This document shows, one piece after another, positions 32,792 through 44,006 of a DNA stretch of 64,000 nt (its first letter is position 1; each line of letters opens with the position of its first letter). Both the position numbers and the translations under genes were made by a program. The notes under the pieces are model-generated. The model did not search any database and was not told where the DNA came from. It saw only the letters and a list, made by a program, of their open reading frames with translations. The stretch comes from Rhodotorula mucilaginosa (Eukaryota; Basidiomycota; Microbotryomycetes; Sporidiobolales; Sporidiobolaceae), in contig CP137871.1 in assembly GCA_034406715.1 (NCBI GenBank), positions 1 to 64,000 of the forward strand. Direction: 5' to 3'.

Positions 32792-35545
32792 TCAAGCGAC
32801 CTGCTTGATCTCATCGCCCTTCTCGCTTTGGAGCTGGTGTCCGACCCGCGTGCCCGTTTGGGACGAAGATCCCCTCCGCACAGAAGCAGGGCGGCTCACT
32901 TCGCCATGGTTGACTTCGACGCGCGCGAGCTCGAGCAAACCGCCGAGGTCGCGCGGGCCGATAAAGTGTTTCCGTCCTTGGAAGATCCAGGTCCCGCCGC
33001 AGAGGAGGAGGACAAAACCAATCACAACGACGGCGTAGTCTGGGGGACATTTTGTTCGGGTGGTTGTCAGCGTTGGAAAGATGGGAGTTCTTTCTGGGAA
33101 AAGGGAGGGCTGCCAACGCACTCATGCTATTCCCGGTCGGGTGCGTCTCGCCCGGGAAAAGGAAAAAGACGACCGTCACCGAGGTAAAGACTGCACACGG
33201 GCAGGGCCAGAAGTTTAGCAACGGTCTCCCGTGCGAGGCAGAAAAAGCAGAAGCAGAATAACGCACTGAGAGCGACGACGTTCGTGATCGGACCGAGCAC
33301 AGGGCCCAGAGTCCAAGTGGGCGACGGGAACGATTCGGGGCGGAGGAGGTGGCGTCCGCGGATGAGGAGGAGGGCGATCGGGATGCAGTACGAGAGCTCG
33401 AGCAGGACGACACTCGAGGAGAGGATGGCTTGGAACGCCGCGTTCGAGCCCTGAATCGCCGCGAGAGTTTTTCCTGGTCGTCAGTACACCACCGAAGGCT
33501 TATCCCCTTCTCTCCGCAACCCGAACCGCACTCACCAAGTAGACGAGCGAGAAGATGATGCACCACACGGCGGTAAAGATGACGGTGCGGTCCGGAACTC
33601 CGGTTCGCGGGTTGTTCTTGGAGAAGAACTTGGCAAAGGGGAGTCCGTCGTCGCGCGCAAAGGCAAACAACATGCGCGAGGACGCGGCCATGATTCCCTG
33701 AGCGGCGAACTGTAGGCAAGGAAAAGCCGTCAGCGTTCGGTTCGACGAGAGGGACTGGAAGTGGAAGGAAAGCTCGAGCCTCACCTCCATCGAGATGATC
33801 GGGAAGACCTGCGAGGAGGTTGAACAAGTAGAAAAGGTCAGGATCAGTCGGAGAAGGGAGCGAATGCAGTTGCCGCACCTGCAAGCAGATCGCGCCGGCG
33901 ACGCTTCCGGTAGCCTGGTAGCAAATCTCGGCGAGACATCCCGCCGGAGACGAGATGACGGCGTTGATGTCGGTCATGACGAACAAGAGGGCGATCAGCA
34001 GGACGAAGGACGAGCTCGCCCCGACGACGACGGCGAGGATCATTGCTCGCGGGACGTTGATGTGCGGCTGCGGGATCTCCTCGACCATCTGCAGGAGTGC
34101 GTTCGAGGTTAGCAAAGGAGAGTCGGTAACAATTCCGCCCAAACTGTCGAGAGACTTGCGTGTGAGAGTCCGTCAATTCCGATCATGCAAAAGTCGGATT
34201 GCAGCAGGCCGAGGATGAACGCGACGCCATCTGTGGGTCATTTCTCGCTTGATCAGTCAGTTTCAAGACCCCTTTTGGGCGCAACAATGACACAAACTTA
34301 CTAGGCCAGCCGGTCTCGTTCTGCCACCCGCCAAACACGAACGCTCCACGCTGGTAGTTTGGCGAGGCGGTCGCCAAAGTGACGATGAAAATCGTAAAGG
34401 CGCCGGCAAGCGACCAGATGAGAGCCGCAGAGTTGATCATGGGCAACAGCCGGGGGAGGAACATGTTGATCGCGACGGCGATGAGCTGCGCGGGCGCGAG
34501 TTGCGCGAGGGCAAAGTTTAGCCAGCGGAAACGGGCGCCGGAGAAACCCAAGCAAAACCGAAAAGACGCACAATGAATGCGATAAAGATAATCACGGTCT
34601 GATACGGCTGTGACTCGTGCTCGGGGTGTGCGAGAGTGTAGGCACCGAGGAGAAGACTGCCGGCGAGAGATCCGGTCGTCGCCGTCAACGTGACCCAACC
34701 GGCACAGCCGAGCCAGCCGGTGACCCAGGAGATACCATTCGACCATTCTGGCGGGGCGAGGATCGCGGCAAAATGGTACGGGCCTCCGGAAGTCGGGAAC
34801 ACGTGCACAATCTGCCGACGTAGTTGTCAGCCAGGGTGACCGGCGAAACCCGCATCGCCCGCGTCTGCGGAACCCCGCATGTCTCGGACCAGGACAGAGC
34901 GGCATGCGCATAGCTGTGTATGACTGCAAAAGAGAAGAGAAGGCTCACCTCGGCGAGCGAGGCCGCAGTGGCCAGAACACCAACGAACGAGACGATCAGA
35001 CCGTACAAAGTCGCGATCGGACCGCCGGAAGGAAGAACAACTGATAAACTGGCGCTGGCGGCGGTCCAAGAATTTCTATTAAGTTAATAGTATTAGCGCC
35101 GTACGAGTCGTAGGAGGTGCAGAGAACGCGTAGGAGACGAAAAACGGCGAGAACGGGCGAGAAACGACGCTTGCCGGCATTTCCTCGCTCCGGAGAGCTT
35201 CGGACTAGCACTGGGGCGTAAAGAGTGTTCGAGGTGTATGCATAGACTCACAGGATGCAGTAGGCGAGTCCGATCAGCGAGAGGAGCGAGAAATTCTTGA
35301 GTTGGCCACTGCACGTGATCGAGAGAGAAGTTTCGACGGGTGAGCTCACGCCCAAGGAGACAGACGATGGCGGTGGCGACGCACTGGTTCTGTTCAGACT
35401 TGGTGACCTCGTTGATTTTGGCGTGCGAGTAGTGCTTCTCCTGCTCCGCCGAGAGCGCCTTCTGGGGCGCACCGGGGGATCCGGCGCCGCTGTCGAGCGT
35501 GGTCGTTGATGGAGCGTTCGAACCGAGATGACGTCGTTCAGCCAT
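32792..35545 (-). CDS. Amino acid/GABA/choline-type permease (APC superfamily)
   Basis: The protein is a 12-segment transporter of the fungal amino acid/choline/GABA permease group. The cytosolic N terminus MAERRHLGSNAPSTTTLDSG is followed by KNFSLLSLIGLAYCILNSW, the first membrane segment with the usual motif. Then come FPTSGGPYHFAAILAPPEWS, SWVTGWLGCAGWVTLTATTG, GIDGLSHMVEEIPQPHINVP (the conserved loop with the acidic EE), RAMILAVVVGASSSFVLLIA, GIMAASSRMLFAFARDDGLP and KNNPRTGVPDRTVIFTAVW. The C terminus ends GDEIKQVA at 32792. About nine exons are read. The first ATG is at 35545; an upstream in-frame TTG is not needed. The substrate cannot be predicted. It adjoins direct repeat copy B, so its 3' UTR may run into the repeat. 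Confidence 0.9.
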
Positions 35546-36757
35546 GGCCGATAGCAGCAAGGCAGACTCGGCTGGAGCAGCTGCAGGTGTAGAGCGGGAG
35601 CAAGCTGAGTAGCGATAAGGCGCAGAAGGACCACCTCTCTGGGTGGTCCCGGAGCTGATGCCAGCGATGAAGATTTCGACCTCCAGAATAAGTTTAAAAT
35701 TGTCGTCGAGCGCGGAGGCGCGCGCGGGGTTGCGAAAGCGCGCGCGGAGTGATCGGTTCGAAAAGTCCGGTTCCTCGTCCCTGCTTTTTTGACTCGCAGC
35801 AGGTCGTGTGTGTGCTTGCTCGCTCGCCGAACCTTTCCGCGGCAGTCAGCTGCTCCTTGTTGTCCGCCCACGCACCGGCTTGCGAGCGTCAGGACGTTCG
35901 CCAGCTTGCCGCAGCAGCAGATTGATCTCGTCCAAGCAGAGTCCAAGCGCAACACGCTTCTCTCCTCTTCTATGCTGCGCTCTTGAGCCCAGCTGTTGCG
36001 TAGGTATCGCGTCGGATCGCCGAACTCTGTCAGCTTTGTATGCTGTTTGCTTGTTCCGGCGAAAAGACGGACCGGATTCGAAGAGAGCTCGTTGACGATG
36101 GCCATGTTTTCGGCAGCCCGCTGCTTGCAATTGAATCTCAGTTGACTGCAGCGCGACGTGATTCCTTCGACAACCACCCGTTCGCGACAAGGAGCGAGGT
36201 GCTTTATCGAAGGAAGAAAGGCGTACGTAGGAGCAGTCGAAGACGAAGCAAGCGTCCTTGGCTGCGGTTAGGGTTAGACCGCCGACGCTTACAATGAGAA
36301 GCCGTGTGGGCGCTCGTCACCAGGCTCCAGTCTTCGGTCCGTAAAGCTGAATGGTTCGAGACGGTGATCGAGCAAAGTCGAAGAACGGGAGAGAAATGAG
36401 ACTAGGTCGCCGCACAGTCATCGGTGGTGAGACTCGACTGACGATGGCGAAGTGACAGGGCGCCGTGCCTTTTAGGCTCAGGCGGGGCTATACAGCTTGT
36501 CAAACATAGAGGGGAGAACTTAGCAACTGTTTCAGGGGGAGGAGCGTGTCCACGGACCGCCGCGGAGCTCGCTTCCTTGCGCGCTTGCGCGTCCCGCTCC
36601 GTCCGCGTCGTCCAAGCTTCCTCCGAAACTGCTTACTAGAAAGACCTGCACTAGCCTAAAGAGTCCGATTGTGGGAAATGATGGCGAGCTAGTTGCAAGC
36701 TTATTCAGGCAGGAAGAGACTACTCGACGTAGGAAACACGGGAGGAGGAGTCGGATG
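35546..36757. other. Intergenic region, permease promoter side; no supported gene
   Basis: About 1.2 kb lies between the permease start and the PCF11 stop. Frames up to about 115 codons without domain content occur on the - strand. A GC-alternating stretch lies near 35710-35750 and a short telomere-like motif at 36266-36277. I see no gene. Confidence 0.5.
36266..36277 (+). repeat. Interstitial telomere-like motif GGTTAGGGTTAG
   Basis: Two G-strand telomere units lie about 36 kb from the chromosome end and about 720 bases upstream of the permease start codon. The orientation (TTAGGG on the + strand) is opposite to that of the terminal array. It may be chance, an old repair scar, or a site for a TTAGGG-binding factor of the Tbf1/Teb1 type. 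Confidence 0.6.
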
Positions 36758-39700
36758 CTACACCACCGCCGGCTGCTGTTCAAGCGCACCGACCTCAGAC
36801 GCCGACGGATCCAGCGTTCCGACAACATCCACCTGCTCTTCCTCTTCTTGCGGTTCCGCCTTGACTCGTTTCGGATCCGGTTCGTCTGTCCCGCCGCCGC
36901 CGCCTTGCGTGCCCTCACCCTCGACTTTGGGCTTGAGCGGCGAAGACGTCGTCGTCGTCGATTGAGTGACCTCGTTCGCGACAGGGGCGGCGGGATCGAC
37001 GCTGTCGGCTTTGCGTTTCCTTGAACTGGCGGCCGAAGCATTCGGCGTCGACTCTCGAGAGGTGCGGACCGAGGCGCGGGACGCAGCGGCGGAAGCAGAA
37101 GAAGCGGCGACGGCGTTCGAGCGCGACAGGGCCGCCTCGGCGTGGCAAGTCGCGTGGTAGAGCTGTGAGACGAGCGAGAGGAGTGTGAGCGGAGAGAGCC
37201 GAAACAAGACGGGAAAGTCTCTGCGAGAGAGCGAAAGAGAGAGAGAGAGAGAAACGCACCACCTTGTCGACGACGACAGCGTTCCACCAGACCCACTCTT
37301 CCTCCTCATCGGACCACTCGCTTTTGAACCGGTCCTGACAAATCGGACACGGTTTGTCGCCCAACCCGAGTTCCGCTTCGGGCGTCCCGGCAGCGGGCAC
37401 GGCGACTTTGAGCTTCTGAAGCGCGGCGCGGTCGATCGTCCCGCCAGCGCCGGGTTGGGACGCAGAGGCGGCTGCAGTCGCCGCGGCTCCGGCGGACAGC
37501 AGCGCCGACGAGGGTTGGTCCGCCGCCGAGAGAGGGTGGTGCGTCGCGTCAGAAGTGTACCAGTCCTGTTGCCATCCACGTGAGAAAGTTCAGTCCTCTG
37601 CGAGCGCGCGCACAAACGCACACGAGGAAAAAACAACGTCGCGGAAAAGCTGCCGGCTCCTCACCTCTTCACTCGTGAACCAACTCCGACCGCTCGCCCT
37701 TCCGGCGGCTTCCCGCATCCTCCGCTTGTGCACAAAGTGCCAATCGAGGTGCTCGTCCATCTTGCGCTTGCCGGTCCTCGAGTCGGGTTGGCGCAACCCA
37801 CACTGGCGGCACTGGAGGGGCAAGAGCTGCAGATACAGGACGGCGAGGGCGTGCGGGCGAGGTCTGCCGTAGGGGGAAGACAACGACGTTCGGGAAGGAG
37901 GGGGTTCGTGAGTCAGTGGGGGAAATTCAGTTTCGACGCGTGCAGCACAACAAGGGAAGGCGTCCCCTTCCACACATCCTCGCGCGCGCGCGAGTGCCTT
38001 CGAAGTAAAAGCAGAGAAAGAAACTCACGTCGCCAAATCGCCGCTATTGAGCGTGACTCCGAACCTGATCGCCTCCTGCTCCCACACCATCGCCATCTCG
38101 TCCCTCTCGACCAACGGCACCTTTTCCCGCCTCGTCGTCGCGCCTGTCGTCGTCGTCGGGGTGGCGCCATCTTCCGACTTGAGGAGGACAACGTCCGGCT
38201 TTTGTTCGACTTTGGCGTGAGCGAGAGCGGGAGAAGCAGACCCAGTCCTGCCGCCGAAAAGGTTCGCAAGGGCTCCACTCGCGCTCAATTGGGAGAGCAA
38301 ACCGAGGTCGATCCCATTCACGACGCCGGCGCCGGCACCGGGAGCTGGATTCGAGGCCGGGGCAGGGAGGACGGGAGAAGCGGCGGCGGCGGCGGCGGCG
38401 GGGGCAGGCGGTGGTGGTGGAGGAGGAGGAGTCGGAGCGGCAGCGGGATGAGGCGAAAAGTGTCGCGGCGGTTGTTGTTGCTGTTGGTAGTACTGCGGTC
38501 CGGGAGCCAGTGGCGGAGGAGGCGACAGGTGCTGCTGCTGCCCGACGTACGAAACCGGCATGGAAGGAGGAGGAGGAGGAGGCGGTGATGCTTGCTGCTG
38601 CTGAACGAGCGGGGACAAGATCGTCGTCGTCGTCGAGGAAGGTGCCGTCGCAGCAGCAGCAGCAGGAGGCGCAGGAGGCAACGGACTCGCACTCGTGCCC
38701 CTCCCCGCCGAGGGCGGCGGCGCCAACGCCTGAAGTTGGTTCCTAATCTGAGTGACCTGCTCCGTCGTCAACTGCGTATTGAGGATCAAGTGCTCCAATT
38801 TCTTCAACGCGACAATCTGAGACGCGTTGATCTGGTCCGCCTCCGCTCCCGTCGCCCCCGACGTCGAAGGAGCGTTCTCTTGTCGGAGGGTGAGGAGACG
38901 ACGGACGTCGTACAAGACTCCGGAACGTTCGGTCGTCGTGGCCGTGTGAGGGAGTTGCTGCACCTGCGCAGTAAGAAACAGTTATCAGTGTTTCTGTGAG
39001 TCTTTTCCTGCGAAAAAAAGGCGTCGTCAAAGAAACGGAAAAACTCACCCCAGCGTGATACATCTCTGCATCCTTGGTTGCCCGTCCGCCCAAGCCGTCC
39101 CCTCTCCCCCTCGCGCCAAACAACGCCGCCTCTATCCCCCTCTGGACCCTCGCCCCCTCGCGGGGTTCATCCGGCTCTCTAAACAACTCGCCTCCGTCGT
39201 TGCCCCCCGTCTTCCACGTCCCGAGCAACTCTTCGAGTTTCGTGCGCGTGACGGGGTCGACGGCGTGGTACGCCGAGAGAAAGGCGCGCTCGATGAAGCG
39301 ACTAAAGAGGGCGATGTAAGGCGCGCCGATGTTTTTGCAGATCGAGTCGAGGAGGTAAAAGGCCGGTAAGAGGTATTGAGGCGGGCACTGTGGCGAGCGG
39401 GGGGTGTCATGTTTTTTTTGTAGCGGATATTTCGAGGTGTGAGTACCGAGTGTTGTGCGAATTCGAGAAAGCAAAACGGGGTCGGGGATCGGCAAAGGAA
39501 AGAGACGCAAAAGGGAGGTCAGCGATGTTTTTTGCTGTCTGGAACGGACGCTTGCTTGTGTTTCGTGTGAAGGAGGCATCCATCGGACTTTGTAGCCTCA
39601 AAAGCCATCGTGCGCCGCGAAATTCATACACGCCGGGCGGGATTCTTTCCTTCTTCTGCAAGGCAAAAAGAGCGAGAAAAAAGTCTGCTGGGGCCGCCAC

Positions 39701-40615
39701 GCGCGCAAGTTCGCTTTTTTGACTCCCCTCCGCCTCTGTCGCAGGATGCAGCCGTAACGGGGACCGGGAAACAAAGCTTCGAGAGTCTCTTTTTTTTGCG
39801 GCCGAGCGTAGGGACGGTGTGCGCGAGTCTCGAAATGGCGAGAGGGGAAAAGCTGGAAGCAGCCGGTGCTGTTTCGATTCGACACTTGCAAACGGGGATA
39901 GACGATGGAGGCGCGATATACTCCCGCCTCGTCCAGTGCTTCTTCTCCCTCAGAGAGTGTGATTCTTGTTTGCAGGGCGGCCCGGCTGACAATCGTTCCT
40001 TGGTTCGCGCGCTCGAGAAAAAAAGACGAGGAGGGGCAGACTCACGGTGCGGAGGTGTTCGTCAAAGCACTGGGCGACGACGCTGGCCATCCTGATGGCA
40101 TGCTCGTGGGCAAACAACGTGAGGGAGGTGATGACGGGTTTCGAGTTGTAGGTCAAGTGGTCGAGTTGGAGTTTAAAGTAGCGCCGGAACGAGTTGGGGT
40201 CGTGAGCGACGTCGGGCGGCGGGCGCAACTCGCCTTCCTTCAACGGCGGCGCTTGGGTGGTGACTGGTTGGGGTGGTGGTGGTGTGTATTGATGCTGTAC
40301 GGGTGCGGGTGCGGGTGCGGGTGCGGGTGCTGCATAGTCTGGATACCTCGGCTGCTGGTGGTGGTGATGCATCATCATCGGTTGAGGTGGCGGGGGTTGC
40401 GGGTAGGCGGCAGGTGCGCCATAGTAGCCAGCTTGAGGCGGCGGTTGGGTATAGTGTCCACCGCCGCCGTACGGAGGATAGCCGCCCTGTTGAGGTGCTG
40501 CATAGCCCCCCGGTGGTAGTGGTGCTGCAGGGTTGCCGTACGAGTGCGGCGGAGGGTAGCCGGCTCCTGCATAGTCCTGGGGGTAGTGTGGCGGTGGCGG
40601 TGGGTACCAGCTCAT
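36758..40615 (-). CDS. PCF11: mRNA cleavage and polyadenylation factor Pcf11
   Basis: Pcf11 links the RNA polymerase II C-terminal domain to 3'-end cleavage and termination. The N terminus is Pro/Tyr/Gly-rich (MSWYPPPPPHYPQDYAGAGY). The CTD-interacting domain follows: FRRYFKLQLDHLTYNSKPVI, TSLTLFAHEHAIRMASVVAQ, then QYLLPAFYLLDSICKNIGAP and ALFSRFIERAFLSAYHAVD. A long Pro/Gln/Ala-rich region comes next. Near the C terminus are the two zinc modules of Pcf11: QCRQCGLRQPDSR with DEHLDWHFVHKRRM, and KPCPICQDRFKSEWSDEEEE with NAVVVDKVLYHATCH. The tail is acidic and Lys-rich. The start at 40615 is the first ATG of the Pro-rich exon. About six exons are read. It diverges from RPL9. The (Ala-Pro)5 stretch is encoded by a G-quadruplex-like repeat. 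Confidence 0.93.
40301..40330 (+). repeat. (GGGTGC)5, G-quadruplex-like hexamer repeat
   Basis: Five perfect GGGTGC units put five GGG runs at three-base spacing on the + strand, a near-ideal intramolecular G-quadruplex pattern. It lies inside PCF11 coding sequence and encodes alternating Ala-Pro on the - strand; the G-rich strand is the template. Confidence 0.85.
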
Positions 40616-41321
40616 GGCCCAGAGTGTGCAGAGTGAGTGAGTCGAGGCGAGAGAGTCCGAGGAGGAGGTCGGGAATCCCAAGAGTGGTAATTGGAGAGTA
40701 TTTGTAATGGGAATACAAAGGGGGAGAGAAGGACGGCTCACTCGCTCGGCGCGGCGCTCGTGTGTTCTTCCCCCGTCTCGACTGCTCTCCAGACGCCGGC
40801 AAAGTGAGCGCTCCTGCCTCGTTGCCTTGCTGTGCTTCCTACTCCTTCTATACGACCGCCCACCACCCGCCCTTCACGTCCGCCCGTCGTCGTCGTCGAG
40901 GAGGAGGAGGTCGTGTGCCCGTGTGGACCGAGCAGCTCGGCCGCGCCCCATCTCGCACACGTCTCGCAACAACTCGGGGGGGAGATCAGAGGGGACACGG
41001 TGGAATACATGGGGAACACAGCACCGGTGGTGGAATTGGCAGGCCACGGCGCAAGAGAGGGCGGGCGAGGGAGCGGGGTCGCCTCGGAGCCGAGCACCGA
41101 CGGCAGCAGCACCGCCCACCTCGACATATCCTCTCGTCTCGTATGGGGGCACTGGGGAACGAGTGGTCGTCCAGAATGATTCAGGATCAGACCTATGGTG
41201 CCCTCGCGGCGTGGCGATTGCAGCAGCCTCGACTTGGTGACTGCCGATCACGGGCGAGCTGACCCTGTTTTGCTCCCCCTTCCCTCTTGCTCGCCTCTCG
41301 CGTCCACCCCCGAACCCACAG
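40616..41321. promoter_or_regulatory. PCF11/RPL9 divergent promoter and RPL9 5' UTR intron
   Basis: About 700 bases separate the two start codons. The RPL9 ATG immediately follows a CAG acceptor at 41319-41321, with a CTGACC branch-like motif near 41259, so the gene has a 5' UTR intron and its promoter and first non-coding exon lie within this stretch. The exact donor is not clear. Frames on both strands here lack protein character. Confidence 0.6.
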
Positions 41322-42330
41322 ATGAAGCAGATCTACAAGGAAGAGGAGCTCGAGATCCCGTCAGTCCCGTCCCCCGTTCTCGCCTTTCTCGTGACCGCCG
41401 CCCGCTGACCCCCCGACGCGAACGAAAAAACAGGGAGGGCGTCACGGTTGCCGTCAAGGCCCGTATTGTCACCGTCACCGGCCCGCGCGGTACCCTGCAA
41501 AAGGACCTGCAGCACACCAACATGTCGATCCGCGTCCTCGCCCCCTCGGACAAGGCCGTCAAGCCCGTCCACAAGGTCAAGCTCGTCGTCTGGCACGGCG
41601 CCCGCAAGCACGTGGCGTGCCTCCGCACCGTCCGCAGCATCATCGAGAACATGGTCACCGGCGTCCGTTACGGGTTCGCGTACAAGATGCGTCTCGTCTA
41701 TGCCCATTTCCCGATCAACGTCATCATCGCCGACGACAAGCAGTCGGTCGAGATCCGGTGCGTTCCCTCATCTCTCTTTTTCGGTTTCAGCCCCCCTCGA
41801 GCTGACACATACACGTCGCGCGCACACAGCAACTTCCTCGGTGAGAAGCGCGTCCGCAACATCAAGTTGCTCGAGGGCGTCACCATCTCCGAGTCCAAGG
41901 CCCAGAAGGACGAGATCATCCTCGAGGGCAACGACGTCGACATGGTTTCCCAGTCCGCTGCCGTGCGTTCTCCCATCCATCCATCCTCTAGACTTTGGGA
42001 GGTGTTTGAGTCGCGGGGAAGAAAAGAGACGAAATCCCCGCGCCCGGGGATTCGCCCTTTATCAGCTCGCTAACCCCCGCTCCCCGCTCCGCGTACAGAA
42101 CATCCACGGCACTTGCCTCGTCAAGAACAAGGACATCCGGAAGGTATGTATAATCCCCTTTTCGACGAAAAACGGGCGAGAAACTGACCCCAACTTTTGC
42201 TTCTCGCCCTCCCCGCGCTTCCTGCGACCCTCCCAATCGCTCCTACTTGGTCCCTAAACGTCAAAAACGCTAGTTCCTGGACGGAATCTACGTGTCTTCG
42301 CGGGGTCAAGCTGTTGAGGCGGAAGTTTGA
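41322..42330 (+). CDS. RPL9: 60S ribosomal protein L9 (uL6)
   Basis: This large-subunit ribosomal protein belongs to the uL6 family. It starts MKQIYKEEELEIPEGVTVAV and continues KARIVTVTGPRGTLQKDLQH, ARKHVACLRTVRSIIENMVT, GVRYGFAYKMRLVYAHFPIN, VEIRNFLGEKRVRNIKLLEG and GTCLVKNKDIRKFLDGIYVS, ending SSRGQAVEAEV. This matches yeast L9 nearly throughout at normal length (about 190 residues). Five coding exons are read. The last intron ends in GCTAG rather than the CAG usual here. The ATG abuts a 3' splice site, so start selection depends on splicing of a 5' UTR intron. The dense short introns are typical of basidiomycete ribosomal protein genes. Confidence 0.96.
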
Positions 42331-42729
42331 GCGGACAAAGACTCAGGTCTTCGTCGGTGTAACAGATGTTCCTCTTCCTCTCTTTTCTCCGTGCCTTTCG
42401 CGCCGTGCGCGCATTTTCTTCTTCTTCGACGGTTATTCCTCTGGTGTTGGGCCACGGAGAGGGGTGTATCTAGAACGTCAGCCGGTGAGGTTGTCTGGGT
42501 TGGTGAGGAGGGGGGACTGGCGTCCGATCCGGCTCTTTTTCCCCTTCCTCTCCGACATACAGACGCGCTAAACGTACGACCTCAAGCGCATTGCCGGCAA
42601 ACTACACGGTGGCCCCTCCTTCATCCATGCATGAAACCCGAAACAAGCAGAGACTCTTCACATCGCCGCCTCGGTCCGCCACGCCTGGACAACTGGCTGC
42701 CGCCCCTTCTCGCACCGCGAGCCGCGCCC
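42331..42729. other. Convergent 3' region between RPL9 and an acidic hypothetical gene
   Basis: About 400 bases holding the 3' UTRs of two convergent genes. It contains several CTTCTTCTTC and GGGGAGG runs but no gene. Confidence 0.5.
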
Positions 42730-43187
42730 CTAGGTGCGGTCCGACGATCCGGCGGGCTTCCTGAAGACCTCGACCTCGTCGTTGTCTTCGTCGTCGTCTT
42801 CGTCGGCAGCGGTGGCGCTGGGGGCGGCGGCGGTCTTGCCCGACTGCTCCTGCTGGGTACAAGCGCGAGCGGCCTCGGCCTGGGTGGCTTCCTGGCGCTT
42901 GCGTTCCGACTCGTCCTGCTCACGCTGCTCCTCGGGACTGAGCCTGATCGCGAGGGTCATGCCACAAGGGAGGGAGGTCAAGACGGTGCGAGGGGCTTCG
43001 TCGGAGTGGAGGGGACGTCCGACGCCTGTACAAGAGCGGTGTGGACTGTGTCAGACCGGGTCTCTCTTGTCTTGTCGGCAGATGAGTCATCCGAGCCGGT
43101 GTAGGCCGCGAGACAGAAAGACGACTCACCTTCGTCTTGTTGCTCGTGCTGACCCTGAACTTTCTCGACGGACTGAGGCGCGGACAT
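42730..43187 (-). CDS. Small hypothetical acidic/coiled-coil-like protein
   Basis: Two exons are read. The first starts at 43187 with MSAPQSVEKVQGQHEQQDE. The second joins as GVGRPLHSDEAPRTVLTSLP and runs through CGMTLAIRLSPEEQREQDES, a highly charged Glu/Arg/Gln segment that could form a helix, an Ala-rich stretch, an acidic DEDDDEDNDEVEVF patch and the end RKPAGSSDRT. The total is about 117 residues. I do not recognise it. The block APRTVLTSLPCGMTLAIRL looks like a short folded motif and is the part to search with. The donor (GTGAGT) and the acceptor after a CTGAC-like branch support the splice. A further upstream exon cannot be excluded. Confidence 0.55.
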
Positions 43188-44006
43188 GATCACTCGGTTC
43201 TTGTGAGGGTGCTTGATCTCTTGTTCTTCTTTTCGTCTGCACGAGTAGCAGAAGGGAGGGGAAAATAGAGAGTCAGCGTCCGTCCGTTTTGGTCGCTGGC
43301 CCGAAATGACATCAACTCGCGACAGGAGCTTCGGGGGACTCCGCGGAGCTGCGCGCGGCGGGACAGACTGTGCGAGTTCGGAGGTGATCCTCTCTAGACT
43401 CACTCGCTCGAAACGTGGAGAAAACCCCTCGTGGAGCGGGAAATGGAGCAGCTTTGCCACTCTGCACACGAGAATAAGGCAACCAAGGGGGGCCGCATGG
43501 TAATCTCAGGGAGGAACAGGGAGAAAGCGGATGCTGGAGCACTTCCATATACCTACGTTATGCACGCTTTCCTGTGTGACCGATACGCCTTAGCAGGCAC
43601 CTTTCCTATGAGCTGAGAAGGTCGACGGAGTCGACCAACAACTGCGAACGCGTCGCCCTACTATATTGACACTTCTCGCTCCTCGGACTGAAGACTCACT
43701 TGAGGATTCTGACTGCAGCAGTCACCCGCGTCGCACTCTAGCTTTGTCTCCGCTCTTGGCGAAGACTCGCGACCGCGCACCAGCCTTTCTCTTTTGGATC
43801 GCTCTCGCTCGCGGCGAAACTGCAAGCGCAGGTTCGAGAGCAGGAGAAAGCTCGACTTTGACATGAGTGGAACTGTGTACAGATGATGGTGTTGAAGGAG
43901 GGCATGGAGTAGACACCGGCGAGGCGGAGGGTTGCAACAAGCGAGAAGAAGAGGAAACAAGCGATGAGTCGAGGCCGAGGTTGACGGGACGAAGTGGGGT
44001 GCGACT
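43188..44006. other. Intergenic region, no supported gene
   Basis: About 820 bases between two - strand genes. It should contain the promoter of the acidic hypothetical gene and the 3' UTR of the next. Small ATG frames (for example one of 67 codons ending near 43661 on the - strand) have no protein-like features. Confidence 0.5.

Noticed and set aside
43661-43863. A 67-codon ATG frame on the - strand
   Set aside because: Arg/Glu-rich random-looking sequence with no conserved feature, in the 3' flank of a neighbouring gene.
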